Below are positions 1-9,805 of a stretch of 64,000 nucleotides of DNA, piece by piece. The DNA lies in assembly GCA_963719975.1 (NCBI GenBank), contig CAVRED010000007.1, forward strand, positions 124,001 to 188,000. Direction: 5' to 3'. The translations under genes were made by a program, and so were the position numbers. The DNA is from Poindextera sp963719975. GTDB lineage: Bacteria > Pseudomonadota > Alphaproteobacteria > Caulobacterales > Caulobacteraceae. The notes under the pieces are model-generated. The model did no database searches. It had not been told where the DNA came from and was given only the letters and a program-made list of their open reading frames with translations. The stretch's first letter is position 1. Each line of letters starts with the position of its first letter.

Positions 1-139
1 CCAGGGCCAGACGGCGTCCTACGATACGCTGATGGAGATGTCGGCCGCCGCCCAGGCGATCGCCCACCTGACCGAGGACCACATGGAGGGCGTCGACGCC
101 ATCCTCGAGCGGCGCGATCCGGTGTTCAAGGGCGCGTAG
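1..139 (+). CDS. Enoyl-CoA hydratase/isomerase family protein, C-terminal end
   Basis: Only the last 45 codons are in the window. The frame runs from the first bases to a TAG at 137-139. The peptide ends in an alanine-rich helix followed by HMEGVDAILERRDPVFKG. This is the usual crotonase-family ending, where the terminal helix is followed by E-G-x-x-A-F-L-E-K-R-x-P-x-F. Such proteins hydrate or isomerise enoyl-CoA thioesters, often in fatty-acid or aromatic catabolism. The substrate cannot be told from this fragment. The next gene begins at its stop codon (TAGTG overlap), so the two are probably co-transcribed. Confidence 0.72.
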   Translation, partial: QGQTASYDTLMEMSAAAQAIAHLTEDHMEGVDAILERRDPVFKGA

Positions 140-729
140 TGGGCAAGGAGGCGCATGTCGAGGCGACGTTCGCCGACGGCGGCGACGCCGGCCGGCTGCA
201 ATATGAGCCTCCGAAACTGATCTTCCGCGGCCGCGCCCGCCGGGTGTTCGAGGCCGCCGCGCTGGCCGGCGTGCGCGCCGAGGCGGACGAGCTCGTGCTC
301 GCGGACGGATCGCGCTTTCGCTTGGGGGACAAGGCGGCGCGCGGTTGGGCCGATGCGATCCTCAACCCCAAGGGCCGATTGACGAAGCTCGGTGTCAAAC
401 CTGGTCTTACCGTAGGAATTTCCAACTTGCGCGACGCTGCGTTCGCCGCTGAGCTCGCCGCCGAGGGCCACGCGGCAAGCGCCGGCGGCGGCCTCGACCT
501 GCTGTTCCACGGTGCGGACAGCGCTGAAGAGCTGGCGGCTATCGGCCCGCTCTTGCCGCGCATCGCCGACCGAGGCGCGCTCTGGGTCGTGTCGCTCAAG
601 GGCAAGCTTGCGCGGATCAAGGACACCGATGCCATGGCCGCCGCCAAGGCGCACGGGCTGGTGGGCGTGAAGGTCTGCGCCTTTTCCGAGACGAAGACGG
701 CGCTGAAGTTCGTGCGCCGCAGGACCTGA
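139..729 (+). CDS. DUF3052-domain protein
   Basis: This 196-residue soluble protein starts with a GTG that shares one base with the preceding TAG. The C-terminal half has the pattern of DUF3052 proteins: KLGVKPGLTVGI near residue 83, an LDLLLFH-like strand, then GALWVVSLKG and a terminal GLVGVKVCAFSETKTALKFV. The first 75 residues (PPKLIFRGRARRVFEAA) form a separate small module. The molecular function of DUF3052 is unknown, and neither catalytic motifs nor membrane segments are visible. The tight junction with the crotonase gene suggests one transcription unit. Family assignment is by remembered sequence pattern, not a search. Confidence 0.65.
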   Translation: MGKEAHVEATFADGGDAGRLQYEPPKLIFRGRARRVFEAAALAGVRAEADELVLADGSRFRLGDKAARGWADAILNPKGRLTKLGVKPGLTVGISNLRDAAFAAELAAEGHAASAGGGLDLLFHGADSAEELAAIGPLLPRIADRGALWVVSLKGKLARIKDTDAMAAAKAHGLVGVKVCAFSETKTALKFVRRRT

Positions 730-767
730 CGCGACGTCCGCCTTGCCGGGCCGCCGGCCGGCCGTCT

Positions 768-779
768 AAACGTTCGTTT
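768..779. promoter_or_regulatory. Candidate TetR-type operator (AAACG-TT-CGTTT)
   Basis: A perfect 5-bp inverted repeat AAACG/CGTTT separated by TT lies 27 bases before the ATG of the small monooxygenase gene at 806. AAACGnnCGTTT-like dyads are common cores of TetR-family operators. No TetR gene is adjacent, so the regulator would act from elsewhere. The site is short and could be chance. Confidence 0.35.
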
Positions 780-805
780 GAAGGCTACGCTTGGGAGAAG
801 ACGGC

Positions 806-1093
806 ATGATCGGCGTTATCGCGACCTTGAAAGTGCAGGACGGCAAGAACGCGGAGTTCGAGGGGGTCTTCCGCGACCTCGCGGCGCAGGTGCGCGCCAA
901 CGAGAAGGGCAACCTGGCCTACCAGCTGACGAAGAGCCGCGCGGATCCGAACACCTACAAGGTCTTGGAGATCTATGCCGATCAGGCCGCGCTCGATCTG
1001 CACGGGCAGACGGAGTACTTCCGCGCCGCCGGTCCGAAGCTCGGCCCGTGCCTGGCCGGGCGGCCGGAGGTCGAATACCTCGACGGGGTGTGA
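806..1093 (+). CDS. Antibiotic biosynthesis monooxygenase (ABM) domain protein
   Basis: A 95-residue single-domain protein with the dimeric ferredoxin-like ABM fold pattern: MIGVIATLKVQDGKNAEFE at the start, a central AQVRANEKGNLAYQL and a terminal strand. Members act on quinones or haem-like substrates, or are small stress-related oxygenases; the substrate is not evident. I chose the ATG at 806 because GGGAGAAG at 793-800 is a good ribosome binding site. An upstream TTG at 791 would overlap that site. It stands two bases before the Old Yellow Enzyme gene, so they are probably co-transcribed from the possible operator/promoter region around 768. Confidence 0.75.
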   Translation: MIGVIATLKVQDGKNAEFEGVFRDLAAQVRANEKGNLAYQLTKSRADPNTYKVLEIYADQAALDLHGQTEYFRAAGPKLGPCLAGRPEVEYLDGV

Positions 1094-1095
1094 GG

Positions 1096-2197
<1,102 letters not shown>

Positions 2198-2227
2198 TCT
2201 GGCGTACGCTCCGCCCGGGAGGACGCC

Positions 2228-2998
2228 ATGACCCACGACTGGCCTGAGATCGTCGCTGACCTCGAGCAGCTGCTGAAGCTCCGCTCGATCCCCTTCGGCA
2301 TGAAGATGTTCGAGCGGCGCGAGGACATGGAGGCGATCCCGCGCATCCGCCGCCCGCAGTCGGTGCACACGCTGGATCAGGTGGTCGGCCAGGCCTCGCG
2401 CCTGGGCTGGACGGTCGGGATCACCGCCGACGACCTCGTGGGCGCCCAGTGCCGGGCGGTGGTCGGCCTCGGCGCCGCCAAGACCGACGAGTGGCGGTCG
2501 GGCAAAGCCATGACCGGCGTATGGTTCTCGACCGAAGAGGACGCCTCGGCGCACCAGAACGCCATGCACTGCGTGCCGGACGGGCGCTACGAGGCCCTTG
2601 CCGTCGGGCCGCTCTCGGCGGGCAAGCTCGGCGAGCCCGACATCGCACTGTTCTATGCGACGCCCGGCGCGATGATCTACTTCATCAACGGCCTGCAGTG
2701 GGCGGGCTACAAGCGCTTCGACTGGAGCGTGGTCGGCGAGAGCGCTTGCGCCGACAGCTGGGGTCGGGCGTTGACCACCCGCACGCCCAGCCTCTCCATC
2801 CCTTGCTTCGCCGAGCGGCGATACGGCGGGGTGCTGGACGACGAAATGCTGATGGCGACGCCGCCCGAACACCTGCTCAAGGCGATCGAGGGGATGCGGG
2901 CGCTCGCCAAGAACGGCTTCCGCTATCCCTTCCCGCAGTACGGCGTTCAACAGGACGTGCGCGCCGGCATGGCGGTGAGCTACCCCAGCCGCGGTTGA
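2228..2998 (+). CDS. DUF169 family protein
   Basis: 256 residues, ATG at 2228 preceded by GGAGGACGCC, a good ribosome binding site. The opening (LLKLRSIPFGMKMFER) and the later QNAMHCVPDGRYEALAVGPL and YATPGAMIYFINGLQW stretches fit DUF169 proteins, whose role is unknown. It has four or five scattered cysteines, and no signal peptide or membrane segment is visible. It sits 30 bases after the Old Yellow Enzyme gene and about 50 before the RraA-like gene, which argues for one operon. Some DUF169 proteins sit near redox enzymes, but no function should be read from that. Confidence 0.65.
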   Translation: MTHDWPEIVADLEQLLKLRSIPFGMKMFERREDMEAIPRIRRPQSVHTLDQVVGQASRLGWTVGITADDLVGAQCRAVVGLGAAKTDEWRSGKAMTGVWFSTEEDASAHQNAMHCVPDGRYEALAVGPLSAGKLGEPDIALFYATPGAMIYFINGLQWAGYKRFDWSVVGESACADSWGRALTTRTPSLSIPCFAERRYGGVLDDEMLMATPPEHLLKAIEGMRALAKNGFRYPFPQYGVQQDVRAGMAVSYPSRG

Positions 2999-3051
2999 AG
3001 CGGACCTGGGCTCGGGCCAAGGTGCGACGGCAAGGATCCGGAGGGGCCGCC

Positions 3052-3753
3052 GTGTTCGTCTTGACCGAAGACCTAAGGCAAGAGCTGCAGTCGTTTGACA
3101 CGCCGACGGTGTGCAATGCGCTCGAGGCGCTGGCGCCGGACAGGCGAGGGTACGGGTTCACGACCGAGCCGCTGTTCTGCCTGCGCCCGGCGCTGAAGCC
3201 GCTCGTGGGCCTGGCGAAAACGGCGACCATCCGCGCCGCCCACCCCAGCGACCTTGCGGGCGCCGCCGCCCGCGAGCTCTCAGACGCCTACTACGCCTAC
3301 ATCGACGCCGGACCCAAGCCGAGCGTCGCCGTCATCCACGACGCCGACGAGCGCCGGGGCTATGGCGCGCTCTGGGGCGAGGTGAACAGCGCCATCCACA
3401 AGGGCCTGGGTTGCGAAGGGGTCATCACCGACGGGTCGGTGCGCGATCTTCCCGACGTCGCCGAAGGCTTTCAAATGTTGGCCGGCCGGGTCGGCCCGTC
3501 GCACGCTTTCGTGCACGTCGTGGATTTCGGAAGAGCGGTGGATGTCGCCGGCATGCGCGTTCGCGACGGAGACCTGATCCACGCCGACCAGCATGGCGCT
3601 GTGGTGATCCCGCACGATGCCGCCGGCGAGGTCGCAGCCGCGGCGCGCCGCCTGCAGGCGCGCGAGAGGGTGATCATCGAGGCGGCGCGGACGCCGGGCT
3701 TCGATATCAAAAGGCTGCGCGCCGCACAGGGAAGGGCGGGGGAGGTCGACTAG
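3052..3753 (+). CDS. RraA-like / HMG aldolase-type protein
   Basis: 233 residues beginning at GTG 3052 with CCGGAGGGG upstream. The RraA/4-hydroxy-4-methyl-2-oxoglutarate aldolase fold is shown by FDTPTVCNALEAL at the start, the ALWGEVNSAIHKGLGCEGVI region, the signature TDGSVRDLPD and a terminal DLIHADQHGAVVIP. In catalytic members the G-x-x-G-D-x-x-R loop and the D-G-x-x-R-D site bind metal and pyruvyl substrate. The D-G-S-V-R-D part is present here. The family name RraA (RNase E inhibitor) applies only to some members. The oxidoreductase and sialidase-like neighbours favour a catabolic aldolase or decarboxylase. Confidence 0.78.
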   Translation: MFVLTEDLRQELQSFDTPTVCNALEALAPDRRGYGFTTEPLFCLRPALKPLVGLAKTATIRAAHPSDLAGAAARELSDAYYAYIDAGPKPSVAVIHDADERRGYGALWGEVNSAIHKGLGCEGVITDGSVRDLPDVAEGFQMLAGRVGPSHAFVHVVDFGRAVDVAGMRVRDGDLIHADQHGAVVIPHDAAGEVAAAARRLQARERVIIEAARTPGFDIKRLRAAQGRAGEVD

Positions 3754-3758
3754 GGCCC

Positions 3759-4937
3759 ATGCGGATCAAGGACGTCTCCCACCACGACATCCATCGCCAC
3801 GACGCCCACTGCATCAACCAGGTCGCGACGCGCGTGCTGAGCGATGGGTCGCTGGTGGCGGTGTTCAACGAGGAGCGCTTCCCCTTTCACCACGACAGCG
3901 GCCAGACGCTCTTGTCGCGCTCGACGGACGGCGGGGTCAGCTGGTCCGCGCCCGAGGTCGTGCTGCCCTGGAGCGAGACGACCGGCAACTGGGACTGCGG
4001 CTTCTGCGAACTGGCCGACGGGACCTGGATCGTGAACCTGACGATCGCCGGCTTCTTCAAGCGCGGGGTCAGGGCCGAGGGCGTCTCGTGGCGCAACGGG
4101 CCGAAGACCAAGGAGTGGGGCGACTGGACCTGGTCAGCGCTGACGATGGGCTGGCTCGGCACATACGTCGTCAGGTCGAGGGACCGCGGCGCGACCTGGA
4201 GCCAGCCGATCCCCGTCAACGTGCGCCCGCTCAAGCATGGCGGCTGCCGCATCGGCTGCTGGCAACTTCCATCCGGCTCGCTGCTGATGGGCCTCTACGG
4301 CCGCATCCGCGGCTACGGCGAGGAGGGAGAGGGCGAGACCACCCGTTCGGCGCTGATGCGCTCGGACGACGGCGGCGACAACTGGGAATACTATTCGACG
4401 CTGGCCTACGACGCCGCCTCGATCATCGACTACGAGGAGCCGTCCCTGCTGCGCCTTGCGGACGGGCGGCTGGTGTCCTTCATGCGCACGCACGTGAACC
4501 CGTCGGGCGACGCCAAGACCATGGTTTTCGTGGTCTCAGAGGACGACGGCTTTTCGTGGACGGCGCCGAAGTGGACCAACATCTGGGGCTATCCGGCGGA
4601 GACCATCGCGCTTCAGGACGGCCGCTACCTGATGATCTACGGCTACCGCCGCCCCCCTTACGGGGTGAAGGGCGTCGTCTCCGAGGACGGCCTCACCTGG
4701 GACGAGAAGAACAGCTTCTTCGTGGCCGAGAATGGCGTGCCGGGAAAGCCTGGAACCCAGTCCGCCGCCGGCCCGCGCCCGATCGACTGGGAGAACCCAG
4801 GCGTCTACCAGCACATCGGCTACCCGAGCGTGCTGCAGACCGCAGACGGAACCATCGTCGCCTCGTACCACGAGTGGGAGGACAAGGAGCGGCCGCTGCA
4901 ATACGTCCGCGCCACACGCTTCAGGCTGGCGGACTAG
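3759..4937 (+). CDS. BNR-repeat sialidase-like protein
   Basis: 392 residues, ATG at 3759 five bases after the preceding stop. Five Asp-box motifs (S-x-D-x-G-x-x-W type) are visible: SRSTDGGVSW, SRDRGATW, SDDGGDNWE, SEDDGFSW and SEDGLTW. They are spaced as in a six-bladed beta-propeller. This places it in the sialidase/neuraminidase superfamily, which includes exo-alpha-sialidases but also non-sialidase propellers. I see no signal peptide, so it may act in the cytoplasm on an imported product, or not be a sialidase. It ends the five-gene same-strand group starting at 806. Confidence 0.8.
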   Translation: MRIKDVSHHDIHRHDAHCINQVATRVLSDGSLVAVFNEERFPFHHDSGQTLLSRSTDGGVSWSAPEVVLPWSETTGNWDCGFCELADGTWIVNLTIAGFFKRGVRAEGVSWRNGPKTKEWGDWTWSALTMGWLGTYVVRSRDRGATWSQPIPVNVRPLKHGGCRIGCWQLPSGSLLMGLYGRIRGYGEEGEGETTRSALMRSDDGGDNWEYYSTLAYDAASIIDYEEPSLLRLADGRLVSFMRTHVNPSGDAKTMVFVVSEDDGFSWTAPKWTNIWGYPAETIALQDGRYLMIYGYRRPPYGVKGVVSEDGLTWDEKNSFFVAENGVPGKPGTQSAAGPRPIDWENPGVYQHIGYPSVLQTADGTIVASYHEWEDKERPLQYVRATRFRLAD

Positions 4938-4986
4938 GGCGCGGCGCAGCCGTCCGGACTGTCCCCTAGGCCCCGATCTATGGGCG

Positions 4987-5866
4987 CTAGCGAGCTGGTG
5001 ACTGCTGGTCCACGATGATGTGCAGTTCGAGGTGCGTGCGGTCCTGGTCTGCGTGCAGCGTTTCGTCGACGAACTCGCGTCCCGACCTTGCTCCAGGGCA
5101 AATTGGCGCTGGTGTAGGCGCCCATCACGTTGGCGCGGCTGCTTGCGTCGCCATAGATGTCGTTCGGCTGCGGCGCCTCTGGCGCGCCTAGGTGCGCGGC
5201 CTCGCCTTGCACTCCTCTGATCGCCGCCTGTCCCGCGGGCGTCACCAACCAGCTCGGATCGTCCTTGTGCGCGTCGATCATCGCCTGGTAGCCCCGCATA
5301 ATGGCAGCATCGTCCTCGTGGTTTTCGTGGGGGAAGTTCGAGTTATCCTTCTCCTTCGTCACATCGTTGCTGTCTTCGTTGTTGATATTGTTGAGCACCA
5401 GCACCCCCATCAGGAAGTTTCCGAACAACGCGACCTGGCGGCTCTGGCCGTCGGCGGTGATCTTCTCGATTGGGAATCCCTGAGTGTTGAACGGCACCAC
5501 CAACTCCGGCTGACGAGCGCAGTAGTTCAGCGTCGGCGCGCCCATCTTGATGTTGTACGAGCGCGGGCTCGTCAGCTCGGCGGGCGTCCCGCCCGCGCCG
5601 ACCATGGTGAAGCCGGCCACGTTCACGTCCAGGCGGTCGTCGTCGAACCGCGGCGTGTAGCAGCCCGTGGCCCGGTCCATGGTGAGCGTCAGCCCGGCAA
5701 GGCCCGCCCAGGTGATGTCCATGTCGCCGCCCTGATCGCCCGAGCCGGTGACGTGGAGCCGGAGGACCAGGCTGTAGTGTAAAACCTTCGGGGCGTTCGC
5801 CGCCGAAGCGGCGCGCGCCGATGCCGCAGGTGAAAGGAACAACGCCAGGCAGAGAAGCCAGAACAT
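4987..5866 (-). CDS. Exported protein of unknown function, frameshifted at about 5080
   Basis: The N-terminus (MFWLLCLALFLSPAASARA) is a clear signal peptide. The mature protein has Asn/Asp-rich stretches (NNINNEDSNDVTKEKDNSN, then HENHEDD), two or more cysteines and no recognised domain. In the uninterrupted frame the end becomes arginine-rich nonsense. Dropping an extra T at about 5080 gives REFVDETLHADQDRTHLEL and a stop at 4987-4989, and 880 bases is one more than a multiple of three. Corrected length is about 292 residues. It lies downstream of the SMP-30 gene on the same strand. An in-frame start at 5956 is possible but would bury the signal peptide. Confidence 0.6.
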
Positions 5867-5948
5867 TCCGGCCTGGGCGTAAAGTGATTGATGCGGCCGC
5901 TGGCGCGGCGCCGTGGACGCCCGTTGTCCGGACGCCGGAGCGAGGCGC

Positions 5949-6863
5949 CTAGGCATTGAAGTTCAGCTTCAGACCAGGGCGTGGCCAGCGGGTCTTGTAG
6001 AGTTTGCCGGTCGAGGCGGCGGTGATCCAGGCGTCCTTCATGTCGGCCCCGCCGAAGCAGATGTTGGTCGTGATCAGGTCCGGCACGGCGTAGTGCTCGA
6101 TCGAGCCATCGGGGTCGAAGGCGGTGATGCCGCCGTTGAGGATGGTGGCGACACAGACCTTGCCGCCAGCCTCGACCGCCAGGCTGTCGAGCAGCTGGTA
6201 GCCCTGCAGGTTGTGGACGACCCGACCGGGCGCGAAGCCGGTCTGGGCGAGCTCGCCTTCGCCGGCGATGTCGAACGCCCAGAGCCGCCCGAGGTTGGTG
6301 TCGGCGGCGTAGACGACGGTCTCGTCCGGCGAGAGCCCGACGCCGTTCGGCGAGATGATGTGGTCGCGGGCGCGCACGATCTTCGAGCCGTCGGGCTTGG
6401 CGTAGTAGAGGGCGCCGAACTTGCGGCCCTCCGGCGTCGCGCAGCCATGGTCGGTGAACCAGAGGCCGCCGGACTTGTCGAAGACCAGGTCGTTGGGCGC
6501 GATCAGCCTGCGGCCTTCGCACGCGTCGTAGACGGTCTCGACCTTGCCGGAGGCGATATCCACGCGTTGGATCATGCCGCCCTTGTGGTCCGGGGGAGTG
6601 GGGCCGGGCAGTAGCAAGCCGTTCTGCCGCGTCGCTGCGAATGCGCCGCCGTTGTTGGTGACGTAGATGGCGCCATCCGGGCCGATCGCCGCGCCATTGG
6701 TCATGCCGCCGCAGTCGGCGACGCGCGCCTTCTTGCCGTCCGGTGAGATGCGGGTCAGCACGCCCGCAAACATCTCCGTCAGGATCACCGAGCCGTCGTT
6801 CATGGCGATCGGCCCCTCAGGGAACTCGAGGTCTTCGGCGACGAGTTTGAGGTCCAGGTCCAT
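5949..6863 (-). CDS. SMP-30/gluconolactonase/LRE family protein
   Basis: 304 residues starting at ATG 6863, with GGGAG a few bases upstream. An upstream in-frame start would add an arginine-rich non-conserved leader. The six-bladed propeller of SMP-30 lactonases is shown by EFPEGPIAMNDGSVILTE near the start (metal-binding Glu), YVTNNGG, APNDLVFDKSGGLWFTD (metal-binding Asn), ISPNGVGLSPDETVVYAADT (Asn/Asp) and TTNICFGGADMKDAWIT. Such enzymes open sugar-acid or other lactones using Ca or Zn. The product is likely cytoplasmic. The exported protein gene at 4987-5866 follows on the same strand. Confidence 0.88.
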   Translation of the reverse strand: MDLDLKLVAEDLEFPEGPIAMNDGSVILTEMFAGVLTRISPDGKKARVADCGGMTNGAAIGPDGAIYVTNNGGAFAATRQNGLLLPGPTPPDHKGGMIQRVDIASGKVETVYDACEGRRLIAPNDLVFDKSGGLWFTDHGCATPEGRKFGALYYAKPDGSKIVRARDHIISPNGVGLSPDETVVYAADTNLGRLWAFDIAGEGELAQTGFAPGRVVHNLQGYQLLDSLAVEAGGKVCVATILNGGITAFDPDGSIEHYAVPDLITTNICFGGADMKDAWITAASTGKLYKTRWPRPGLKLNFNA

Positions 6864-6937
6864 CTCTTGGCGCTCCCGTATCGCCGCACGGCTCGGCGGC
6901 GTTCGCCGGACTTTAAGCAGACGAAGGAACTGGCCGT

Positions 6938-7453
6938 CTAGCGCCGGACAAGGGTGCGGAAGACGAAGGGGTGCTCGTCGAGGTCGCCGGCCGGGTGCGC
7001 TTCGCGCTCGACCTCGCGCCACAGGGCCTCGTCGAAGGCGGGAAAGACGGCGTCGCCGCTCACGACGGCGTCCACCTCGGTCAGGTAAATGCGCGCGGCC
7101 CGCGGCAGGGCGAGAGCGAAGAGATCGGCGCCGCCGATCACGCAGACCTCGGCCGCACCGTCGTCCGCCGCCTGTTCGCGGGCGATCTGCACCGCCTCGG
7201 AGAAGTCCTCGCAGCGGATCGCGCCCTTCGGCTCGAACGAGCCGTCACGGGAAAGCACGATATTGGTGCGGCCGGGCAGCGGCTTGCGCGGCAGGCTGTC
7301 CCAGGTCTTGCGGCCCATGATGACCGGCTTGCCCATGGTCAACGTCTTGAAGTGGGCCATGTCGGTCGCGAGGCGCCAGGGCAGGCGCCCGTTGCTGCCG
7401 ATCACGCCGTTCCTGGCCCGCGCCACCGGGCCTAGCGTCAGCTCAACTGTCAT
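6938..7453 (-). CDS. folA: Dihydrofolate reductase
   Basis: 171 residues, reducing dihydrofolate to tetrahydrofolate with NADPH. Family landmarks are ARARNGVIGSNGRLPWRLATD with the active-site acid after LPW (D in ATDMAHFK), MGRKTWDSLP for NADPH binding, LPGRTNIVLSR, and VCVIGGADLFALAL. Start is ATG 7453. thyA lies 0.7 kb away on the same strand, separated by an opposite-strand gene. This keeps the thymidylate-cycle pair close together: ThyA makes the dihydrofolate that FolA recycles. Confidence 0.95.
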   Translation of the reverse strand: MTVELTLGPVARARNGVIGSNGRLPWRLATDMAHFKTLTMGKPVIMGRKTWDSLPRKPLPGRTNIVLSRDGSFEPKGAIRCEDFSEAVQIAREQAADDGAAEVCVIGGADLFALALPRAARIYLTEVDAVVSGDAVFPAFDEALWREVEREAHPAGDLDEHPFVFRTLVRR

Positions 7454-7506
7454 GCGAAGGCTCTAGCACACGATCTGCCTTGGGAGTTGAGGGGCGCCGG
7501 AGGGCC

Positions 7507-8103
7507 GTGTCCAAAACCGTCCAAATTCTCACCGTCGCCTTCGTCGCGGCCCTTGTGGTCGGGTTCACCATTGCCTTCATCACCGGTCTCGACGGTCAGC
7601 CCAACCTGTATGAGGCGGTCCTCAGCGGGGGTTTCGCCGGCGCCGGAGCGGCTTTCGTCTTCGGCAACCTGTCCGGCAACCGGCGAGTTGCCAGCGCGAG
7701 CGACGCGGAGAAGCGATCCGCGCTGAGCGAGCCGCCGCCGGCGGGCAAAGCTGTGCTCTTCGTGTACCGCCAGGGGTACATCGGAAAGCTGGTCGGCATG
7801 AACATCGAGCTCGATGGAACCGGCGTCGCGCAGATCAAGAGCCCGCGATTCATCCGCCTCGTCGTCGCGCCGGGCGTCCACACGGTGACCGCCTACTTCG
7901 GGGGCTTCGCCGCCCCGCAGAGCACCCCCGCCGCGATCGCCATCAACGCCGCGCCTGACACGGTCATGGCGCTGAAAATCACGCCGAAGATGGGCCTTGT
8001 GCAAGGCGGCCTTGCCCTTGAGCCCCAACCGGACATCGCCGCGGTCAAGCAGCGGCTCGCGCGCATCCCGATGACCCAGCTGGACGCTGCCGCGCCGGTT
8101 TGA
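7507..8103 (+). CDS. Membrane-anchored protein, DUF2846-like domain
   Basis: 198 residues from GTG 7507, with GGAGG at about 7499-7503. Two hydrophobic segments near the N-terminus (TVQILTVAFVAALVVGFTIA, and a glycine-rich segment around AGAGAAFVFGNL) are followed by a soluble domain. Its pattern AVLFVYRQGYIGKLVGMNI, a short central part, then VVAPGVHTVTAYFGG resembles DUF2846: a small beta domain that begins with an R-x-x-x-x-G strand and has a P-G-x-H turn. Function is unknown. It sits opposite to and between folA and thyA, and its 3' end converges on thyA with 11 bases between. Confidence 0.55.
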   Translation: MSKTVQILTVAFVAALVVGFTIAFITGLDGQPNLYEAVLSGGFAGAGAAFVFGNLSGNRRVASASDAEKRSALSEPPPAGKAVLFVYRQGYIGKLVGMNIELDGTGVAQIKSPRFIRLVVAPGVHTVTAYFGGFAAPQSTPAAIAINAAPDTVMALKITPKMGLVQGGLALEPQPDIAAVKQRLARIPMTQLDAAAPV

Positions 8104-8114
8104 TGGGCGGAGCT

Positions 8115-8939
8115 CTAGACCGCGATCGGCGCCTTGATGGGCGGGTGGGCCGCATAGCCTTCGAGGCGGATGTCATCGTAGTCGAAGGCGAACAGGTCGC
8201 GCTTGTCGGCGAGCGCGAGCCTCGGGAAGGGCAGGGGGTCGCGCGCCAGCTGCCGCTTGGCCTGCTCGAGATGCGTCACATAGAGGTGGGTGTCGCCCAG
8301 CGTGTGCACGAACTCGCCCGGCTCGAGGCCGGTCGCCTTGGCCATCATCATGGTCAGCAGCGCGTAGCTGGCGATGTTGAACGGCACGCCAAGGAAGGTG
8401 TCCGCCGAGCGCTGGTAGAGCTGGCACGACAGCCGCCCGTCGGCGACGAAGAACTGGAACAGGCAGTGGCACGGGGCCAGCGCCATCTGGTCCAGTTCGG
8501 CGGGGTTCCAGGCGGTCACGACGTGCCGGCGGCTGGACGGGGTCTCGCGGATAGAGCGGACGACCTCGCTGATCTGGTCGATCACCCGCCCGTCCGGCGC
8601 GCTCCATGAGCGCCACTGCTTGCCGTAGACGGGCCCGAGGTCGCCATTCGCATCGGCCCACTCGTCCCAGATCGTGACGCCGCGTTCCTTCAGCCAGCGC
8701 ACGTTGGTGTCGCCGCGCAGGAACCAGAGCAGCTCGATCGCAATCGACTTGAAGTGCAGCTTCTTGGTCGTGAGCAGCGGAAAGCCCTGCGCGAGGTCGA
8801 ACCGCATCTGCCGCCCGAACACCGCAATCGTGCCCGTGCCCGTGCGGTCGTCGCGTTCGACACCGTTGGCCAGAATGTCGGCCAGAAGGTCGAGGTATTG
8901 GCGTTCCGGGTGAGGGGCGATGGCGGCATGGGCGTTCAT
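8115..8939 (-). CDS. thyA: Thymidylate synthase
   Basis: 274 residues, making dTMP from dUMP with methylene-tetrahydrofolate. Landmarks are DDRTGTGTIAVFG (dUMP phosphate-binding Arg), FPLLTTKKLHFKSIAIELLW, IWDEWADANGDLGPVYGKQWR, the nucleophile in LAPCHCLFQFFV, LSCQLYQRSADTFLGVPFNIASYALL, and HLYVTHLEQ. ATG 8939 matches the usual start; the frame stays open further upstream but that extension is proline/arginine-rich and non-conserved. The 3' end converges on the 7507-8103 gene. Confidence 0.96.
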   Translation of the reverse strand: MNAHAAIAPHPERQYLDLLADILANGVERDDRTGTGTIAVFGRQMRFDLAQGFPLLTTKKLHFKSIAIELLWFLRGDTNVRWLKERGVTIWDEWADANGDLGPVYGKQWRSWSAPDGRVIDQISEVVRSIRETPSSRRHVVTAWNPAELDQMALAPCHCLFQFFVADGRLSCQLYQRSADTFLGVPFNIASYALLTMMMAKATGLEPGEFVHTLGDTHLYVTHLEQAKRQLARDPLPFPRLALADKRDLFAFDYDDIRLEGYAAHPPIKAPIAV

Positions 8940-9028
8940 GGCGCGACCAGTTTGCGGTCGAATCGTCGCGGCGGCCACTGCTGACGCACCGCCGTCCACA
9001 CTATTTGGCCGCGGCGCGTCGCGGATCG

Positions 9029-9589
9029 TCAACCGGCGAAGCCGCCGTCGTCGAGGAAGGCCTGCTCTTCGGGTGTGGTGGCGCGGCCGAGGGCTGGGTT
9101 GCGATGGGGGAAGCGGCCAAAGCGACGGATGATCCCTCGGTGCGTTTCGGCGTAGTCCAGATTCGAGCGTTCCGGGTCGTCTGCGGCGTGGCGCTCGAAC
9201 AGGCGGACCGAGAGATCCTGGTCCGCCAGGTCTTCCGAATGCATGAAGGGCATGTAGCAAAAGCTGCGCAGAGCAGGCGTGACGGCGCGATCCTGGCCGG
9301 CGTCGAGCATGCCGCGCGCGACCCTGCGCGCCAGGGGGTCGGTGGCGAAAGCGTGGGCCGAGCCGCGGTAGAGGTTGCGCGGGATCTGGTCGAACAGGAG
9401 CACGAGCGCGAGCGCGCCGTCGGCGGTTTCGGCCCAGGCGTCGTACGCGCCACGGGCGGCGGCGTGATGCACCGGCTCGAACCGGAGCCGCAGCGCGTCA
9501 TCGAACGCGTCCGATTTCTTGAACCAACGGGTCGGGCCGGCGCTTGTCCAGAACTCGACGATATCGGCCGGGAGAGCCGGCATGGGCAT
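9029..9589 (-). CDS. DUF924 family protein
   Basis: 186 residues with the DUF924 pattern: VEFWTSAGPTRWFKKSDAFD near the start, ALVLLFDQIPRNLYRGSAHAF in the middle, then FCYMPFMHSEDLADQDLSV and ERSNLDYAETHRGIIRRFGRF, ending RNPALGRATTPEEQAFLDDG. The family is all-alpha, TPR-like and of unknown function. ATG 9589 or the second Met two codons later could be the start. It is upstream of thyA on the same strand, with about 90 bases between. Confidence 0.85.
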   Translation of the reverse strand: MPMPALPADIVEFWTSAGPTRWFKKSDAFDDALRLRFEPVHHAAARGAYDAWAETADGALALVLLFDQIPRNLYRGSAHAFATDPLARRVARGMLDAGQDRAVTPALRSFCYMPFMHSEDLADQDLSVRLFERHAADDPERSNLDYAETHRGIIRRFGRFPHRNPALGRATTPEEQAFLDDGGFAG

Positions 9590-9805
9590 CCTCGCTTGCG
9601 TTCGAGCGCTGAAGATAGGCGAGGGAGCGACGGATGAAACATCCTGCCGGTCCGCGAAATATCCGGGATCCAGCGGCTTGATGGCGCGCCACGCCGAGCG
9701 GCAAGGTGAACGAAAGCTGAAGCATCCCGTTCAAGGCTCATTCAGGGGGCGAAGCGTCACGGTCGCACAAAGCTCGGCGCGCGCACGGGCTTCAGGAGGA
9801 CTTGC
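9590..9805. other. Divergent intergenic region (216 bases)
   Basis: This gap separates the divergent DUF924 and RcnB-like genes and should carry both promoters. I see no convincing hairpin, operator dyad or repeat. The only clear signal is the AGGAGG ribosome binding site at the right edge, for the gene at 9806. Confidence 0.5.
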
